A stretch of 64,000 nt of DNA from Ottelia alismoides (lineage: Eukaryota; Streptophyta; Magnoliopsida; Alismatales; Hydrocharitaceae). Under the pieces are notes generated by a model. That model was not told the DNA's origin, made no database searches, and saw only the letters and a list, made by a program, of their open reading frames with translations. Both the position numbers and the translations under genes were made by a program. Positions 19,658 to 30,786 of this stretch are shown here, in pieces. The first letter of the stretch is position 1. Each line of letters starts with the position of its first letter. The stretch is from positions 248,001 to 312,000 of the forward strand of contig JAZKJV010006045.1 in the NCBI GenBank assembly GCA_037367405.1, written 5' to 3'.

Positions 19658-21973
19658 GCCATTGCTCCCGAGGACCAGGACAAGACTACCTTTACATGTC
19701 CCTTTGGTACATACGCCTTCCGACGCATGCCATTTGGGTTATGCAATGCCCCTGCGACTTTTCAGAGATGCATGCTGTCGATCTTTTCGGACATGGTAGG
19801 GGAGTGTTTGGAGGTATTCATGTATGATTTCTCGATTTAAGGCGACGGATTCGACTCCTGTCTTGACTGCCTAGATCGAGTACTTCAGCGATGTATAGAG
19901 GTTCGCTTGGTTCTATCTTGGGAGAAGAGTCACTTCATGGTGATTCAGGGGACGGTGCTTGGCCATATCATCTCCAACAGGGGCATGGAGGTTGATCCAG
20001 CCAAGGTTGATGTCATTAGAAAACTCACACCGCCGTCCAATCTGCGACAGTTACGGTCATTCCTAGGGCATGTCGGTTTCTACCGACGATTCATTCTTGA
20101 TTTCAGTAAGATTGCCCGGCCATTGACTGACCTGCTGATGAAAGACACCGAGTTCCTTGTCGATGACAAGTGTCTTTCGTCCTTCGAGACTCTCAAGAGA
20201 TGTGTTGTTGAGGCTCCTGTTCTCCAGCCGCCTGATTGGTCTCTCCCATTCGAGATCATGACGGATGCCTCCGATTTTGCCGTAGGGGCGGTGCTGGGAT
20301 AGAGGAGGGATGGAGTCCCATTTGTTATCCACTACACTAGCCGCACATTGGATTCCGCGCAGCGAAATTACACAGTCACAGAGAAGGAGATGCTAGCCGT
20401 AGTCTTCGCCCTAGATAAGTTCAGATCGTACATTATTGGATCTAGAGTGACCTTGTATACTGATCATACCGCCATCAGGTACCTCATGGCAAAGAAGGAT
20501 GCCAAGGCTAGACTGACTAGATGGATCCTTCTACTCCAGGAGTTCGACATTGAGATCAAGGATAAGCCTGGAGTCAAGAATGTGGTGGCGGATCATCTCT
20601 CCCGATTAGAGCATCTTGAGGATTCTGACGTGATTGACCCTATTTGTGAGACCTTTCCAGATGAGGCGATCCTTGCTATCGCCTCTCTCCCATGGTATGC
20701 CGATATTGTGAACTTTCTTGTTGCCAAGAAAGTCCCACAAGATTGGCCCAGGCAGAGACTTGAGACCTTCCTCGCGAAGGCCAAGTCCTACCATTGGGAG
20801 GATCCCATCCTTTACCATGAAGGAGGGGATAGCGTCTGGCGTAGGTGCATTCCTCAGGAGGAGCACCATAGCGTCCTCACTTACTGCCACAAGCTTGAGG
20901 CAGGAGGACATCACTCTGGGAGGGGAAAGGCACAGAAAGTGTTCCAATATGGCCTATGGTGGCCTACTCTCTTCAAGGACTCTAATGAGTTCGTGAAGAG
21001 ATGTACTGACTGTCAGAGGATGGGCACTTGTGGACAGCGTAATATGATGTCGATGCAACCCATTTATTTCTGTGAGGTTTTTGACGCATGGGGCATCGAT
21101 TTCATGGGTCCATTCCCTAAGAGTCAGGGATTTGAGTACATTCTGTTGGCCGTTGACTATGTGAGTCGTTGGGTTGAGGCCATCCCCGCCCGAACCGCTG
21201 ATGCCAGGACAGTTTGCATATTTTTGAGGAAGCACATCATCACACGGTTCGGGGTACCTCGAGTATTGATTTCAGATGGGGGGTCTCATTTCATCAACGA
21301 CCAGGTAAAGGCCCTTGCTAGCGAGTTCGGCATAGACCATCGAGTTGCCACTCCATACCATCCATAGACGAATGGTCTAGCCGAGGTGTCGAATAGGGAG
21401 ATCAAGACTATATTGTAGAAAGTCGTCCGCCCTGATCGAAAAGATTGGTCACAGCTTTTGGACTCGGTCTTGTGGGCGTATCGGACGTCTTTCAAGACTC
21501 CTTTGGGTACATCTCCCTTTCGCCTCGTTTATGGCAAGCCGTGCCATTTACCTATTGAGTTGAGGCACAAGTCACTTTGGGCAGTCACGGATATTCTTTT
21601 GGATCCAGATAGTGTAGGAGACCAGAGGAGGGCAGAGTTAGCAGCCCTGGAGGAGCTTCGTGATACCGCCTTCTCAAACAGCCTACAGTACAAGGAGAGA
21701 GTGAAGGAGTGGCATGATTCTCATATCAGCCACAAGCATTTTGAGCCTGGACAGAGAGCATGGTTGTTTAATGCTAGGCTTTGCCTATTTCCAGGGAAGC
21801 TACAGAGCAAATGGAAGGGACCTTATCTTGTGAGAAAGGTACATGACAACGGGAGCATTGATATATCTGAGTTGTCTTATGAGAGTACCTTTCGAGTGAA
21901 CGGCCAGCGGCTCAAGCCATTTATAGATCATGAGCCGCGGGTCGTTGATGTTGCCCCTACTCATTTTGCGTGA
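19658..21973 (+). pseudogene. pol fragment of element 3 (RT part, RNase H, integrase), with four stops
   Basis: The protein tracks element 1 from mid-RT to the final FRVNGQRLKPF region. The RT motif reads FMYDFS instead of FMDDFS, so a catalytic Asp is lost at 19823-19825. In-frame stops lie at 19838-19840 (TAA), 20300-20302, 21365-21367 and 21416-21418 (all TAG). Each TAG replaces a CAG codon seen in element 1. The RNase H and integrase motifs are otherwise readable, including HHSG and ISDGG. The frame itself is kept throughout, so decay is by point mutation. The copy cannot make a working polymerase. Confidence 0.92.
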
Positions 21974-24050
21974 GATGTGGTCTCTTAACTCACATATATT
22001 GCATCTCACGCCTAATCATCACTGTTCTTCCGACCTGTATAGATCCAGTTGTCTATATCACTCTATTCTTTAGTCCCACATTCCTTTTCTCATCTTATGA
22101 TTATCCTATACTTAGGGTGTACTTTACCCTAAGTATAGGGGGGATGTAGGACCTTCGGGTATTCTTTTTATCCTTTCTACCCATGTTTTGTTGCCTATAC
22201 TTGGGGAGATTTCACCCTAAGTATAGGGGGGCAGATTCTGTACATCCTTCACTCGGATTTACCTTCATGTATAGCTTGCTATACTTAGGATTACTTGATC
22301 CTAAGTATAGGGGGAAAAGCCGAGATCCTCTTGATGTTCTATTCATTCATTCTTCTTTGTATATAGCCTTCCTTTTCACTTCCCTATACTAAGCACGAGT
22401 TATGTCTTCTTCATCGCTCTTGATCACTCTGAGGACATCGTTCGAGCTAAGTATGGGGGTTGTGTATATATTTCATATATACTTTAGCCATAACTCGTAC
22501 TTTGTGTGAGTGTGTGAATAAATAAAAATGGCCAAAAACCCATAAATTTAAAATTTTTCTCCCTTGTATATAAAATTCATTCTGCACGTACCTATTTATT
22601 AATACAAATTATTTTTGTACAAATGATTGTAAAATGATTTGTATAAAGGATTTGTAAATATTTTCATAGCAAATATGTAGATAGTACAAAATTTTTCCAA
22701 AATGTTTTGAAAACAAAAAGTTTGCAAAAACCTTGTGTAAATGTTTGTAAATATTTTGCAAAACTTGCATTCATGCATACATTCATGGTTTCAAAACATT
22801 TTTCAAAAATTTTGCACGATTGTAAATATTTGTAAATAGCATTTTTGTAAATACTTGTATAGTTTTTCCTGGATCATAGTTGATAGTTAAACTAGCCTAG
22901 AATTAAATTGGGAAATGGAGCTTGATTACGATCTTAATCCACCTAATTCTAAGAGGAACCTTATAGGGCTTAGGGTTAAGGCTTTTCAGGTCCATTGGGA
23001 CTTAATTCTTTGAGTCCACTAGGCTATGAGCATATGTCATCTTGATGAGCCTAAGTAGAGCACTTAACAACACACGCATGACTCTTAGAGACAATGGCTT
23101 GACTTGCACCAGCACTTTACACATAGCTCTCCACGGATGAGGTGGTGAGGAGGCAGTTTCCTTTGGCTTGGGGTAGCATATGAGGGTAGTACTTCTAGGC
23201 GGAACCTCTCTTCTTCTTCTAGTGAAGGAAGTGCGCCTCAACTTGGTCTAGTGGTGATGAAGACTAAAGACAGAAGCCATGGGTTGCAATAAAGCTTCAA
23301 AAGAGGGATAGTCTACTGGCTCAAGAGGAAAAACTCCTTGTATGTATGCTGCACCATGTAGATATGTTGTACAGTTGCACATGAAAAAAAAAGAAAAAAT
23401 GTGCAAAAAGAAAAGAACTCCAAAAAAGTGGTGGGTCGGATTGAAAATTTAATAACCCCACCGGAGTGTATATAGTCAAATAAAGCAAAAGCTTATGGTA
23501 TCCATGTTACATCTCATGAAGCTTGCAGTGGGAGACTTAGCTACACTGGTTGGGCTCCCAGGGATACATGGCTACACTGACCATGGTCCATTCTCTTCTT
23601 CCCCCTCTTCTTGAGCCAGTTGCACTTGAACTTAGAAGGGAATACCCCGCTTCTCGAGGAAAGAGTTGCTAGACCGAGGCATTAGAGTTACCAGGTTGGG
23701 GGAGGTTGTTTCTTTGTTACTTCTGAAGTGGGGAGCTACATATCACTTACACTGCATGGAAAGATTCATGGTCATTAGAGTTTGTGTATGTAGACTTGTT
23801 CTGATTTGATTTATTGAGGAGTCTTGTCCATAGATTGGTGGAACTTAGAGGCTGTTGAGTTTCAAGCTTAAGTCCAAATAAGGTTCCGACACATTAATAA
23901 TCCAAAGATCTGATCGAGCTCCATATTATAATTTAATGAAGGCGAGTTTAATAATCAGCCTTAATCCATGTATATATTCTCCTCTTTTTCTTTTTCTTTC
24001 TCTTTTTCACTTCTTTTTCAAATAAGTGTTCGCTAAGGGACTAGCAAAGT
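21974..24050 (+). other. Element 3 3' untranslated region
   Basis: This is collinear with the element 1 3' region, with the hairpin array first (22106-22500) and then the conserved spacer. No supported ORF is present. Confidence 0.8.
22106..22490 (+). repeat. PPT-like hairpin array of element 3
   Basis: Hairpins lie at 22106-22138, 22195-22226 and 22279-22310, each followed by a G run, with spacing of about 85-90 bases as in element 1. In the second, an A-to-G change turns one A-U pair into a G-U wobble. In the third, inner bases are GGAT/ATCC. The fourth motif (GCTAAGTATGGGGG, about 22446) again pairs with TATACTTTAGC about 30 bases on. Confidence 0.9.
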
Positions 24051-24064
24051 TAAGTATAGGGGGG
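24051..24064 (+). promoter_or_regulatory. Polypurine tract of element 3
   Basis: TAAGTATAGGGGGG directly precedes the TGATGA start of the 3' LTR. Its core AAGTATAGGGGGG is identical to the 3' arm plus tail of the upstream hairpins. Confidence 0.85.
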
Positions 24065-27000
24065 TGATGAATACTCATTCATCACTCTTTATTCTTATAT
24101 TTTAACTACAAAAACCTTTGCAAATACATGTAGATAGGTGTAAATACAAATAATTACCAAAAGACATGCATTGTATAAAGTTTAATAATTAGCATGTTTT
24201 TGTGCAAAAATAAAAGAATAAAGAGACAAAAGAAAAAGAGAGAGATATTTAGAATAACTATTGAGCAACCTAATCCCAAGGGAGGGCTCAGCATGGGCCT
24301 GACCGCATGAAGGCCAAAGTAGAGAGAGATATGGAGCTCATGTGTGTAAATATACCTGTAAATATAATAAAAATATTTTCCTCTAAAAATAAAAATAAAA
24401 AATAGATTGTATTTATTTGTATATATTTGTAAATACAAAATCAAAATAAAAATGGAAAAATAAAAAGAAAATTAAAAATCCCTTCATCATTGTATAAAAG
24501 CCATGTACATAGATCCCTTTATCTATTTATTTATCCCTATAAATAAATAAATTCAAATCCAATAAAATATGTACATATTCCACATTCCATAATGTAAATA
24601 AATAAAATAAAAATTACAAAAACAAAAATTAAATAAAAATAAATAAAATAGAAATCAAAACCTACATTGTATATATACCATGTATGTATGTAAATAAAAG
24701 TATTTATTCAACCCTTGTAAATAAATAATAAAAATAAAATAAAAATACCAAATTACTCCCAATTTTATCCTATAAATAAATAAAATATAAAATTGGGATA
24801 ATTTGCATAAAAATAAACAATTAAAAATTAAAAACCAAAAATACATATGTATATACATGTATATAATAATAATATTTTGTAAATACCTAAATTATATTTC
24901 AAATAGATAAATAAAAATCACTAAAAATAGTTTAAAATAAAATAAGCATTTTTCATGTTTAAAGCCTTTCGAAAATAAGCCATTTACTATTTTTAATAAA
25001 AGTTTAAATAATTGGCATTTGGTAGACTCTGATTGGTCCACGGGGGACGTTGACCCCCGGTCAACTCCCCCCCCCCAGGACCACCAAAGTCGGGTTCGTG
25101 GTGCCCGACCCATTTTCTTCATTTTCTTCCCACTCGACCCGATCACCAAATCGCCAACCCTCGAGCTCCGATCGTCCCTCATGCATCCGAGACCCTCGCC
25201 CGGGATGGGTTTTTGGGATCCGCGCTTCGCGGAACCCTGCCCGACCCTTTCTTCTCGGACCTGCACTCATATTTAGTCCCAGCTCCGCCTCCGATTTCAC
25301 TCATCTTTGGATCATTTCACGCCACCCTAGGACCTCCATAGCCTTCGCGAGAGTGACAGCTCGCTCCAGGCCGTGTTGCAGCGAGGAAGGAGTGGAGGAC
25401 CATCGATCCGGCTGCTACGCGCCGCCGTGCGCCGCCTGGAGGTGACGCTCGAGCCTCGGACACCGACGATCCTTGAGGCTAGTACCAGGAGCAGCCCCTA
25501 CTCTTCTACAGTCGACTACAGCCAGTAGGGTAGCCTTCTCTCTTCTTCTATTTCTTTAATTTCGCATTTCGCTCAAATCGCTCCGTCACCGTTCATCTTT
25601 GATTCCGACCACCCTCGCCTTCGTTCGACCATCGAAGTCACCCATCATCTCCGCCGTTCCCCCGCGCACCGTCTTCGCCCACTCATTCACCCCAGTTCGC
25701 AAAGGAACAGGGTCTCGAGTTCCTTCGCCGTCGCTCCGCCGGAGCTCGCACGCCCCGCCGCACCATCCACCTTCACCCCCGCTTACAGGGTTGAGGCACT
25801 TTGCCCTCGACCCGCGAGTCTGTTACCGTGTTTTTCAGGATCATCCGAGCCCATCTGAGGGCCTAGACCATCTGGTGCAGCAGTTTGACCTCCGCCAGTG
25901 TCGCCGGAGCTCTCCAGAGCTCCTCGGCACCATCGGAGGGTACCATTCGACGCGGGAGTCAAGGAGCTTCTCCTCCGATCTTCAGCAGCCCGCGAGGAGG
26001 TCTTCAACGCGTACACGATCCCGGAGAACCTCGTCGGAGTCCAGTTCTTCGAGGAACCTCTGCAGCCGTCTGATCGCCTCTGAGCTCCAGTTTACATCGT
26101 AGCCGTCCACGCCAAGAGCAGCCGTCACCGTTTGATCAGTGGAGGAGAGATCGCAACCGTCCGATCGACGACGGTTAGCCACGTCGCTTCCTAGCCGCCC
26201 GATCTTCCATGTGGCGAGGCACCAGCCGTTCGATCAGGACCGAGGGACCCTGTGTTGAGGCGCGCCCCTTCCGCAACCGTCCGATCTACACGTGGCGCGC
26301 ATCTGGCCCTCGATTTAATAAAGGGTAAATTTCTTTTTAGCCCCTTAGTTTCTTAGTTGTTCTGTTGTAGTCTTGTAAATATTTTAGACATTTTATTTGT
26401 GTTTGGTAAATTGCATAGTGGACCCTATCGTTTTTGGTATTTGCTTTTATACCCCTGCCTGTAGTGGAACACATGCTTCGACACGTGAGTGTTTGGGTTA
26501 ATTGCATGTATATCCTTGATGTTCTAGGGTGTTATTGAATGAAATTAACTTTTTAGTAATTGCATAAATACCCCTGTGAATGGTTTAATTGCGCATGAGC
26601 TTGATATATTGGGTACTTTACACTGAAGCCCCTGGACTTTTAGTACGTGTTACTAAATAGTCCAGAAACTTTAGTTTCCTTGCAAATATGTCCCTAAGTG
26701 CCTAGGTCACGCGCCTCGCGCGTGATTTCATGGAGAAATTGCACCGGACCCCCTGGACTTTCTACTATTTGCGTACAGGTCCCTGTGTACTGTGCCCTTA
26801 TGTTTGAATTTAATAAAATAGCAAATCAACCCCAAATTTGATGAAAATTTGAAACACGCCTCCTGCCATGGTGTAAAATTTTCTATAATTTTTGAAGACG
26901 TTTTTGACACTTTTTGATATTTTTAAAAATTCAAAAACGCGCATTTTCATTAGTGTCTACCTTTAAAAATCACAGAAAAAATAATAAAATACCAGTAAAA

Positions 27001-27768
27001 ATTACAAAAAAATTACAGATTGCCTGTTTTGCCTTGCTTGATTTTCTGACCAATTTTGGTCATTTTTTGATTTATAAAACTATAAAAATCACAAAACCCC
27101 TAAAAACCTATACAAATTCTAGTAATTAAAAGAAAAATCCAAAAATAATAATTCTGGTGCCCAAATTTTCCTTGTGTTTTTGATCTTTACAGGAAAATTA
27201 CCTTCAGGTGTTAATAGCCATTTTGCATTTTAATTTGGCCCTTGAAACCTGACTGGACAGTACCTTTTATTTTCTGCCTTGTTTGAATTTTATAAAATTT
27301 AATAAAATTAGAAAAATACCAAAAATTTCTCAAAAATAATAAAAAATATAAAAAACATAAAACATTTTTGTTTGAATTTTTGGATGCTTTTTAAGTAGAT
27401 AAATAATTGTTTGGAGTTGCTTGATTCATTGCTTTTCTAATTTCTTAATGACATTAAAAATACAAAAAAATATAAAAAGATTAAAAAATCCACCAAAAAT
27501 ACCTTTCTTTTATTTTATTTCATTTCTGTACTACTTCGTTGGCCGCAAGGTCATCACGTGCTCCTTGAGTCCAACCCTGGTCGCTATACCAGGCTAATCT
27601 AATAGCCAGGACCGCTATCGTTTTTCATTGATTTCTATTCTTCTGTTTGGTGGTCTGCACTTAATTTTCTTGATTAATCTGATTGATTGCTCGAGCGACT
27701 TAGGTCGCAACGACCTTAGTTCTATTTTTACCTACCCTTAGTTGTTCGGGTGATTTTTCGGGTCATCA
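24065..27768 (+). repeat. 3' LTR of element 3 (3704 bp)
   Basis: The LTR starts TGATGA and ends TCATCA and is collinear with the LTRs of elements 1 and 2. It carries the palindrome GTTGACCCCCGGTCAAC near 25050 and a weak TATA-like CATATTTA near 25267. The right end is set by the switch to inverted element 4 sequence at 27769. Confidence 0.92.
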
Positions 27769-28546
27769 CATACTTAGACTAGGGAGATCATGTTGCTCCT
27801 GAGTCAAGTTCCTTCATTAGCTATAGATAAGGTTCAGGCATTGGCACAACCAAGAGGACAACTCCTCACCTCAACTAGATCGTTATTGTATCTCGTAAAA
27901 TAAACTCAATCAAGCTAAGTGCAATGTGCAGTTGCTTAATATCCACTGAAGAGTTTAAGAGTGCTACTAGTTTCTCAGGTGATCTAGTTAGATACAGAAG
28001 TTCATTCACCAGTAGAGTTAGTGGAATTGAGAGAATAAAGTCCATATGGACCTGAAGAAAGCTTAAAAACTCATGCCTAGTGAAATTCTAATGAAGTTAA
28101 GTGGATTAGGGTCAACTCAACCTCAATCTATGATCTATGCAATGAAAAGCTGGTTTCTCAAAAGATATGATAAAACTAGGAAGGACGTATTTTGGTGGTT
28201 TTCTTGCTTTTTAAAAATATATTTTTAGGGGAAATTTTGCAAAATTTTTGAAGTTTTTTTGATGTTTTGAAAAGTATGCAATTTTGAAAATTATGCAGAC
28301 ACACCCCCATGCTTATCAGAAATCATGTCCTTATGGTGAAAACAAGGCATAAAAGGAGGATTAGAAGGGGTGAGTGATTGTGAAAAGTATTTGTTTTTTT
28401 GTTTTTTTTGAAGTGTGTAGGTGGACCCCCATACTTATCTAATGTAATGCAGTAAAGAGAAGGATACAAAGAAAGGAAAAGATACCTATAGGTGTGGACC
28501 CACAAAATGTTGTTGGTTTAACGTCCCAACTCGACGATTCGGCTTA
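27769..28546 (-). other. Element 4 3' untranslated region
   Basis: On the minus strand this resembles the 3' spacer of element 1 around 8080-8200 (TTAATCCACTTAA, CAGGTCCATA). Two PPT-like ATAAGTATGGGGG or AAGCATGGGGG motifs occur, near 28425 and 28305. No gene is seen. Confidence 0.7.
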
Positions 28547-30220
28547 TCAAGAGTATCCAGTGTTGCGTGTGAGTGCAGAAGCTGTATTCAGAAAACCCAA
28601 ATGAAACTCTTGATATGATACGGATATCATGACCCAGATGTGAGAGTGTGGTTGATGAATTTGATAAATGTGTGCTCTCATTAATACGATGAAGACATTA
28701 ATTGGTTGATGAATCGGAATGAGAGATGAATCAGTTTGATCTTGGATTGGATGTGATGGGAGGGAAATGGGTGGACTGGTGAAGGGATCATGGACCAGAT
28801 ATGAAGTATTGAAATCGAGCTCTACATGATCAAGAATTGATTCCTCCATGAGGTCCTCTGTATATTGTGATAAATCATCATTTTCCCTCAAATAATCATC
28901 ATGGCTATCCTCGGTGGCATCTATTGTGAATTTCATTTCAGTTCCCTTCTTGAGCCACAAAGATGAATCTCTCCAAGACATATGATTAGGAGATTCAAAG
29001 GCCAGGAGCAGGGGAATATTGGCTAATGGATGATTTTCTTTTATTGTTTTGAGTAGTTCCTTGGTATCATCCCAAAAAGGATCAGAGAATAGAAAATTAC
29101 TCTGATCAGACTCGGTAGTACAAGATGTATTCATATAATCATCGACTGAATTGATTTGATCTTCTTTCCTTGTGGTGGGGGTAATGGAATTGGAAATTTC
29201 ATCTTTGAACGAGTCATCGCAAAAAATCTTCAGCATATCATCATGTGTTGGATGGAAGGGAGTTTTGGTGCATGAAGACGTCAACTCATTGTCTGATATG
29301 TCCTCATATTTCAACTCTAAATCTGTACTTTCCATAATTGAAAAATCACATCGGGAATCAACATCAAATGGTATATCTCCTTTTGTTTCTTCTTCCCATT
29401 CAACATAAGTGCCATCCTCAATTTCAACTTTTGTTTCAAACCAATCGATATCATTAATACACCGAGGTTCATAATTTTCAAAATCGTCCGAGGAAGGATC
29501 AATGCTATCATCAAAACATGTCTTCATCTTTGGCATACATAGGGCTGAAGTTAATTTAAGATCAGTATTTAGTGTTTCCGAGGCTTCATCTAATTCAAAA
29601 ATTTTCCGATCAGTGAGAGGACATAGTGGGGGCTTTAAGTGCAGAGTCTAGATGAGACATGTCCTTATGAGTGAGTTGTGAGGTGTTCAGACTAAACTCC
29701 AGAGGATCTTTGCTGAGATGGATGGGGCAAAATCATCAAGAATAACACAGTTCTCTATCCATCCACATTCCTCAATTTCAGAGTCACCAGAAATAGGAGT
29801 GACATGATCCAAAGGAATATTTTCATCATTGATTTTCAATTCCACTTTCTCATCTTCACAGTCAAAATGTGCCTTGGCAGTGGCCAAGAACGGTCATTCA
29901 AGTATGTTTGGTCTCTCACTTGGTGTATTGGCTTGATTGGACTTTTGTTGTGTTACAGCCAATTGCTGAATGGTCTGGGTCAAAGCATCAAAATCCACAG
30001 CTGAGGTTGGTTGTGTTAGTAAGGGCTCAATCAGCTGTTTGGGCTGGGTGTGATTTTGGACCCAATGGACTGTGTCCTCTCTTACAGAGAAATAACGTGT
30101 GATGATGGGTGGTGGTCGGATGAGAGGAGCTATGATATGTCGGATTGTCGCATTCTCCTCTCTCAAAAGTTGTAGCTGTTGGAAGATGAGGTCCATGGTG
30201 TTCGGTTTCTCTGCTCTCAT
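28547..30220 (-). pseudogene. Deleted gag-protease plus acidic linker ORF of element 4
   Basis: The minus-strand frame begins MRAEKPN... with a short helical segment (FQQLQLLREEN). It runs into the end of a retroviral-type protease: PFLATAKAHFD matches the GRPFLATA motif of element 1. The gag core and the catalytic half of the protease are missing. A TGA at 29894-29896 replaces the Arg of that motif (a CGA-to-TGA change is likely). Past a further stop at 29687, a 329-residue acidic, Ser/Asp-rich stretch (29536-28547) resembles in composition the protease-RT linker of element 1. No RT follows. The protein could not support transposition by itself. Confidence 0.7.
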
Positions 30221-30781
30221 GTCTCCTAGGTTGGGTGAATTTTCAGATTTCTCAGTCGAAGGAGACGGATAGGGTCGTAATCTTAAGATTGTTGCAATGG
30301 ATTTTTCAGAGACCTACGACCTAGCATACACAACACAATACACCAGATAATTTGTTGATTCACCAACTCACACAAAAATTACCGTGGAAGCGGTTATCTT
30401 TTTTATTTTAGTTTATTGATTCAACAAAAGTTTTCAGAGAAATTAGAGTACTTAAAGATGAGGTGGGTGTGGAATATTGTGAGAAATCGATGTCCTAATC
30501 CGGCTGGGGGATCCAGGGTGCGGTACTCAGATCATTAGATCTGATCTTCCCACAAGAACCTGTGCCCAATGCGTCGAGGAGTTACGATTTCTCTCTGCAA
30601 TCCCACGTAGCACCAGGGATTTTTGTCTCTATCCAAAGGTTCTATGTGCTCGTGATTTTTGTGTCATACACGTGCATCAAACAAGCATTCAGAATTTTTC
30701 CGCTTTCTGCTCGGGCCACTGCGGTGACCTTTCAAGCTTATCTTTTTAATGTGAGAAAGCACGTTTTGGTGATCTTTTTAG
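30221..30781 (-). other. Proximal leader of element 4
   Basis: This is untranslated leader upstream of the broken ORF. It ends at the GTGAG target duplication of element 5 (30782-30786). The leader resumes at 43474 on the far side of element 5. I see no gene here. Confidence 0.65.
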
Positions 30782-30786
30782 GTGAG

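Larger units (their letters stand above)
19658..27768 (+). mobile_element. Element 3: Athila-type retrotransposon, 3' half
   Basis: The pol fragment starts mid-RT at 19658, at the point corresponding to about 4827 in element 1. It continues through RNase H and integrase to 21973, then the 3' region, PPT and 3' LTR (24065-27768). The 5' half should lie left of the window, separated by elements 2 and 1. Its LTR end at 27768 abuts the 3' region of element 4. It has more stops than elements 1 and 2, as expected for the outer, older layer. Confidence 0.9.
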
